From Rhizobium sp. LC145 (GTDB taxonomy: Bacteria > Pseudomonadota > Alphaproteobacteria > Rhizobiales > Rhizobiaceae): a stretch of DNA of 64,000 bases. The notes beneath the pieces were generated by a model. That model worked only from the letters and a program-made list of their open reading frames with translations, was not told the origin of the DNA and did not search any database. This document shows positions 61,242 through 64,000 of this stretch, one piece after another. The DNA is taken from NCBI RefSeq assembly GCF_001005825.1, contig NZ_LBHV01000001.1:186001-250000 (forward strand), given 5' to 3'. A program made the position numbers and the translations under genes. Numbering within the stretch: position 1 is the first letter of the stretch; each line of letters opens with the position of its first letter.

Positions 61242-62876
61242 TTATCCCTTGAGAACACCGCCGGCGGCGGTCACGGCTTCCGGCGTATCCACATCGAGAT
61301 GCGCCGCCGGCCCTATGTCAACATCAAGGATCGGCAATCCAGAGCTTTCGATCAGTGCCCGCGCGCCGACATCGCCCTGAAGCTTCATCACGGCATCATA
61401 GGTCTCGCGCGGCAGGATGATCGGGTTGCCGCGCTTGCCGTCCGATACGGAGCGCACGATCACGCCGCCGCCGGCTTCCTTGAAGGCCGAAACAAGCATG
61501 TCCACATGGCCAGCCGTAATACCCGGCATATCCGCCAGCATGACCAGCACGCCGTCGCAGGGCTTCAGGGCCTGGGCGGAGAAACCGGCACTCAGAGAAC
61601 TTGCCATGCCGGAGGCATAGTCCGGGTTGAAGACCACGGCCAGATCAAGGCCCGCAAGGCTTTCCTCGATTTCCTCGCGGCGATGGCCGATAACGGCCAC
61701 GACCGGATCAAGCTGGCTTTCGGCCAGCATGGCGGCCGTGCGGCGCACGAGCGGTACGCCCTCGAACTCGGCAAGCAGCTTGTGCGGTCCCTCCTTGCCC
61801 ATCCGCCGGGCCTGGCCGGCGGCCAGCAGAAGCCCGCCGACGGAAAGGTCGTGCGGCTTGCGCGCCTTCGCATCGCGCGGCTGCGGTCTTGAAGGGATTT
61901 CCATCAGCAGCCCTCCGACCCCCATGCCCTGAATATCGAATGCAGTGGGTTCCTCGCCGACCAGCAGCCGGTTCAGCACCCAATCGAAGCCGTTCTCCTT
62001 CGGCGAGCGTGCGCAGCCCGGCGCGCCGACCACCGGTATTTCGCCTATCCGGCCGAGCACCAGCAGGTTGCCGGGATCGACAGGCATTCCGACATGTTCG
62101 ACCACGCCGCCCGCGCCTCTGACCGCGGCGGGAATGACATCGTCGAAATCGGCCACGGCCGAGGCTCCGAAGACGATGATCATCGCCTGCTCGTCATTCC
62201 GATCGCGGACGACCTGCCGAAGCGTTTCGGCAAGCGGTTCCGTTGCATGCGGCACCCTTCTCTCATTGATGAGCCGGCTACCAGAAATCGAAAGCCGTTG
62301 CTCCAGCAGCCGCGCGGTGCGATCCATCACGGACGCCTTCAGCGAAGGCAGTTCCGTCGCCACCAATGTCACCGTACGGGGACGATAGGGCTTCACCTCG
62401 AAGGCTGTCGACCTCGACAGGAGATCGGCAACGGCTCGCACCTTCTCCCGCGGCGCGGCCAGGGGAATGATCTTCACGGTCGCGACCATATCGCCGGTTC
62501 GCACCGGCACGTGATCGGCAAGGCAAGCCAGCGTGATCGCCGGATCGATCCGGTTCAACTCGTCCACGACAGCCTTGTCCGCCACGAAGATGCCGTCGAT
62601 CCTTGCATAGACATTCACCCGGCCCATCGAGGCTTCGGAGAAGCTCAGGTTGTCGGGAGCGATCGCTTCCATGATCGTCCGGGCAGCTTCGTCTTCCAGC
62701 AGATCATCCGGCCCTATCCTCAGCGCGACAACGCTGGTGATGCCCTCCCCGGCCAATGTCTCTATGTCGCCCGCCGTCAGCACATGCCCCTTGGAGAGCC
62801 GCCCGCTCGGCAAGCGGATGCTGTGAGCCAGCACAGCCCCTTCCGCATTTCGAAGCTCGAAGGTTCCGAACGGCAT
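61242..62876 (-). CDS. Fusion of molybdopterin-binding (MoeA/MoaB-like) and MobA-like nucleotidyltransferase domains
   Basis: The 544-residue protein has an N-terminal region with a SAF/MoeA-like segment and a MoCF_biosynth-type fold (MIIVFGASAVADFDDVIPAAVRGAGG). The C-terminal NTP-transferase domain has LLLAAGQARRMGKEGPHKLL and VMLADMPGITAGHVD, as in MocA cytidylyltransferase. With two xdhC genes directly upstream it is probably part of cofactor insertion for a xanthine-dehydrogenase/CO-dehydrogenase-type enzyme. ATG 62876 follows GGGAG; GTG 62885 overlaps the xdhC stop and is an alternative. Confidence 0.88.
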   Translation of the reverse strand: MPFGTFELRNAEGAVLAHSIRLPSGRLSKGHVLTAGDIETLAGEGITSVVALRIGPDDLLEDEAARTIMEAIAPDNLSFSEASMGRVNVYARIDGIFVADKAVVDELNRIDPAITLACLADHVPVRTGDMVATVKIIPLAAPREKVRAVADLLSRSTAFEVKPYRPRTVTLVATELPSLKASVMDRTARLLEQRLSISGSRLINERRVPHATEPLAETLRQVVRDRNDEQAMIIVFGASAVADFDDVIPAAVRGAGGVVEHVGMPVDPGNLLVLGRIGEIPVVGAPGCARSPKENGFDWVLNRLLVGEEPTAFDIQGMGVGGLLMEIPSRPQPRDAKARKPHDLSVGGLLLAAGQARRMGKEGPHKLLAEFEGVPLVRRTAAMLAESQLDPVVAVIGHRREEIEESLAGLDLAVVFNPDYASGMASSLSAGFSAQALKPCDGVLVMLADMPGITAGHVDMLVSAFKEAGGGVIVRSVSDGKRGNPIILPRETYDAVMKLQGDVGARALIESSGLPILDVDIGPAAHLDVDTPEAVTAAGGVLKG

Positions 62877-62881
62877 TCCGG

Positions 62882-63589
62882 TCACTCCCCGCTGACGAGG
62901 CCGCTGACGAGATCGCGGCGGCGGAAGGCCTGGACGATCTGCGCAAGCGTGGCGAGTGCGATTTCAGCCGGGCTGGACGCGCCGATGTCGAGGCCGATTG
63001 GCGCGGCGATCCGGCCAATCTCCTCATCCGAGCGGCCCATCTCCCTCAGCCGCTCGACCCGCTTTGCATGGGTCTTGCGGCTGCCGAGCGCGCCGACGTA
63101 AAAGCAGCCGACCCTAAGCGCCTCGGAGATCGCGAAATCGTCGATCTTCGGGTCATGGGTAACGGCGGCGAGCGCGGTATAGGCGTCGAGTGGCCGCTGC
63201 CTCAGCACGTCCTCTGGCCAATCGGCGATGAGGTCGACCCCTTCGAAGCGCTCTTCCGTGGCGAAGGCCGTGCGCGGATCGATAATGGTCAGATCATAGC
63301 CGGCAACCGGAGCCATGCGCGCCAGAGCCTGGCTGATATGCACGGCGCCGATTACCACGATGCGGGGCGGCGGCAGATGCACGTTCAGAAAATAGGGCCG
63401 GCCGTCGGCCTCCACGGTCGAGGATTTGCCCGTTCGAAGGGCCGCTGCGACAGCCTCGCCCAGCAGCCCATCGACCCTGTCTCCCTCCAGGATCACGCGT
63501 CCGCCGCCATCCTCCAGATCGGTCGCAAGAATAGCCGCTCGGCGCGCCTGCCGAGCGGCGTTCAGCGCCTTCAACGCCTGCACATCCAT
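62882..63589 (-). CDS. xdhC: XdhC-family protein, Rossmann (C-terminal) half
   Basis: The 235-residue protein corresponds to the XdhC_C Rossmann domain: PRIVVIGAVHISQALARMAPVAGYDLTIIDPR, YTALAAVTHDPKIDDFAI, YVGALGSRKTHAKRVERL and IGLDIGASSPAEIALATLAQIV. XdhC proteins bind molybdenum cofactor and insert its sulfurated form into molybdenum hydroxylases. The start overlaps the N-terminal-half gene by one base (TGATG), so both halves of a usual single protein are made as two coupled polypeptides. Confidence 0.92.
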   Translation of the reverse strand: MDVQALKALNAARQARRAAILATDLEDGGGRVILEGDRVDGLLGEAVAAALRTGKSSTVEADGRPYFLNVHLPPPRIVVIGAVHISQALARMAPVAGYDLTIIDPRTAFATEERFEGVDLIADWPEDVLRQRPLDAYTALAAVTHDPKIDDFAISEALRVGCFYVGALGSRKTHAKRVERLREMGRSDEEIGRIAAPIGLDIGASSPAEIALATLAQIVQAFRRRDLVSGLVSGE

Positions 63590-63915
63590 CAGCCGAGCCT
63601 TTCGAGATAGACCTTGATCCTGCCGCCGCAGGAGAGGCCGACGCGCCAGGCGGTCTCGTCGGCCACGCCGAACTCCAGCATTTTCGGCGTTCCGGATGCG
63701 ATGACATCAAGCGCCTCGGCAATCACGGCGCCTTCGACACAGCCACCGGAGACGGAGCCCTCGAAATTGCCCTCGCCATCGATGACAAGGTGGCTGCCGG
63801 CCTGCCTGGGGGCGGAACCCCAGGTTTCGATGACGGTGGCAACGGCAACGTCGCGTCCGGCATTCTTCCAGGTTTCGGCGGTGACCAGAGGATCAAGCGT
63901 ATCGAGGTCGGTCAT
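63589..63915 (-). CDS. XdhC/CoxI-family protein, N-terminal half
   Basis: The 108-residue product is the XdhC/CoxI N-terminal domain: VATVIETWGSAPRQAGSHLVIDGEGNFEGSVSGGCVEGAVI and VGLSCGGRIKVYLE, including the conserved Cys in SGGCVE and SCGG. The split arrangement (short CoxI domain gene, then Rossmann gene) is normal in coxI-like clusters. Its ATG overlaps the TGA of the upstream gene as ATGA, so the cluster is translated as a chain. Confidence 0.92.
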   Translation of the reverse strand: MTDLDTLDPLVTAETWKNAGRDVAVATVIETWGSAPRQAGSHLVIDGEGNFEGSVSGGCVEGAVIAEALDVIASGTPKMLEFGVADETAWRVGLSCGGRIKVYLERLG

Positions 63916-64000
63916 GCGGTCCTCCTTGCCTTGTCGAGAAAACGCCTTGGATCGGCAGCCTTTACATGTTGATCCGAAAGCGCCGCCGCAAGGTCCGCCA
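63912..64000 (-). CDS. 3' end of the gene upstream of xdhC (partial, unidentified)
   Basis: A minus-strand frame is open from the right edge to TGA at 63912-63914, whose last bases overlap the next ATG (ATGA). The 28 visible residues end DLAAALSDQHVKAADPRRFL then DKARRTA: hydrophilic and helical. In coxI/xdhC clusters a VWA-domain CoxE protein often occupies this place, but the fragment is too short to assign. Confidence 0.5.
   Translation of the reverse strand, partial: ADLAAALSDQHVKAADPRRFLDKARRTA

Overview
The window is ordinary chromosomal DNA from an alphaproteobacterium of the Rhizobiales, most likely Rhizobiaceae (Sinorhizobium/Ensifer, Rhizobium or Shinella type). The evidence is the rhizobial phosphatidylcholine synthase, a suf operon in the order sufS2-sufB-sufC-sufD-sufS-sufT-sufA, a glnB-glnA pair behind a -24/-12 promoter, a GTTC-N7-GTTC LexA box between ssb and uvrA, and high GC3 codon use on both strands. 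I see no prophage, integrase, transposase, CRISPR array or rRNA, and no broken housekeeping gene.

Layout: 1-5.3 kb holds the CBS end of an HPP-type protein, divergent ssb and uvrA sharing an SOS operator, and a DUF72 gene. 5.3-9 kb holds the NAD(P)HX repair gene and the nitrogen-control pair glnB-glnA. 9-14.7 kb holds small envelope and stress genes (LprI-like, hspQ, IalB-like), a peptide-type binding protein, a DsbA-family oxidoreductase and a DMT exporter. 14.7-20.7 kb holds mfd, sdhE and recG. 20.7-25.5 kb holds the hexosamine genes glmS and glmU with a GNAT, a DUF502 gene and an overlooked 55-codon membrane gene. 25.6-31.2 kb holds a BMP/Nup-type nucleoside ABC importer downstream of pcs. 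31.4-36.4 kb holds a UbiH-family hydroxylase, an AEC carrier, ccdA, tRNA-Lys(TTT), four tiny single-span membrane proteins and a stand-alone PAS protein. 36.7-39.9 kb holds a MacAB-like exporter. 40-47.8 kb holds the suf Fe-S assembly operon with candidate Irr and RirA sites upstream. 48-52.5 kb holds a hydrolase, a GGDEF protein, anmK and tyrS. 52.5-60.9 kb holds a giant AsmA-like protein, a PrxQ, a DUF455 ferritin-like protein, an M23 peptidase, a DEAD-box helicase and a NUDIX gene. 60.9-64 kb holds a TfoX-like gene and a molybdenum-hydroxylase maturation cluster (xdhC in two pieces and a MoeA/MobA fusion), cut by the right edge.

The most interesting feature is in the suf region. A 428-bp element (44544-44971) lies between sufB and sufC: perfect 32-bp terminal inverted repeats, each itself a hairpin, flank a single small GIY-YIG endonuclease gene. 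Two further ~107-bp elements without a gene (39954-40060 and 42287-42394) have the same outward TCCGTC ends and related hairpins, and lie in opposite orientations. One hairpin carries a compensatory base-pair change. This looks like a nuclease-bearing element plus its miniature derivatives, analogous in layout to REPIN/RAYT but with a GIY-YIG enzyme. A second palindrome family occurs at 40552-40594.

Starts were chosen by Shine-Dalgarno spacing and family alignment from memory. No database search was possible.
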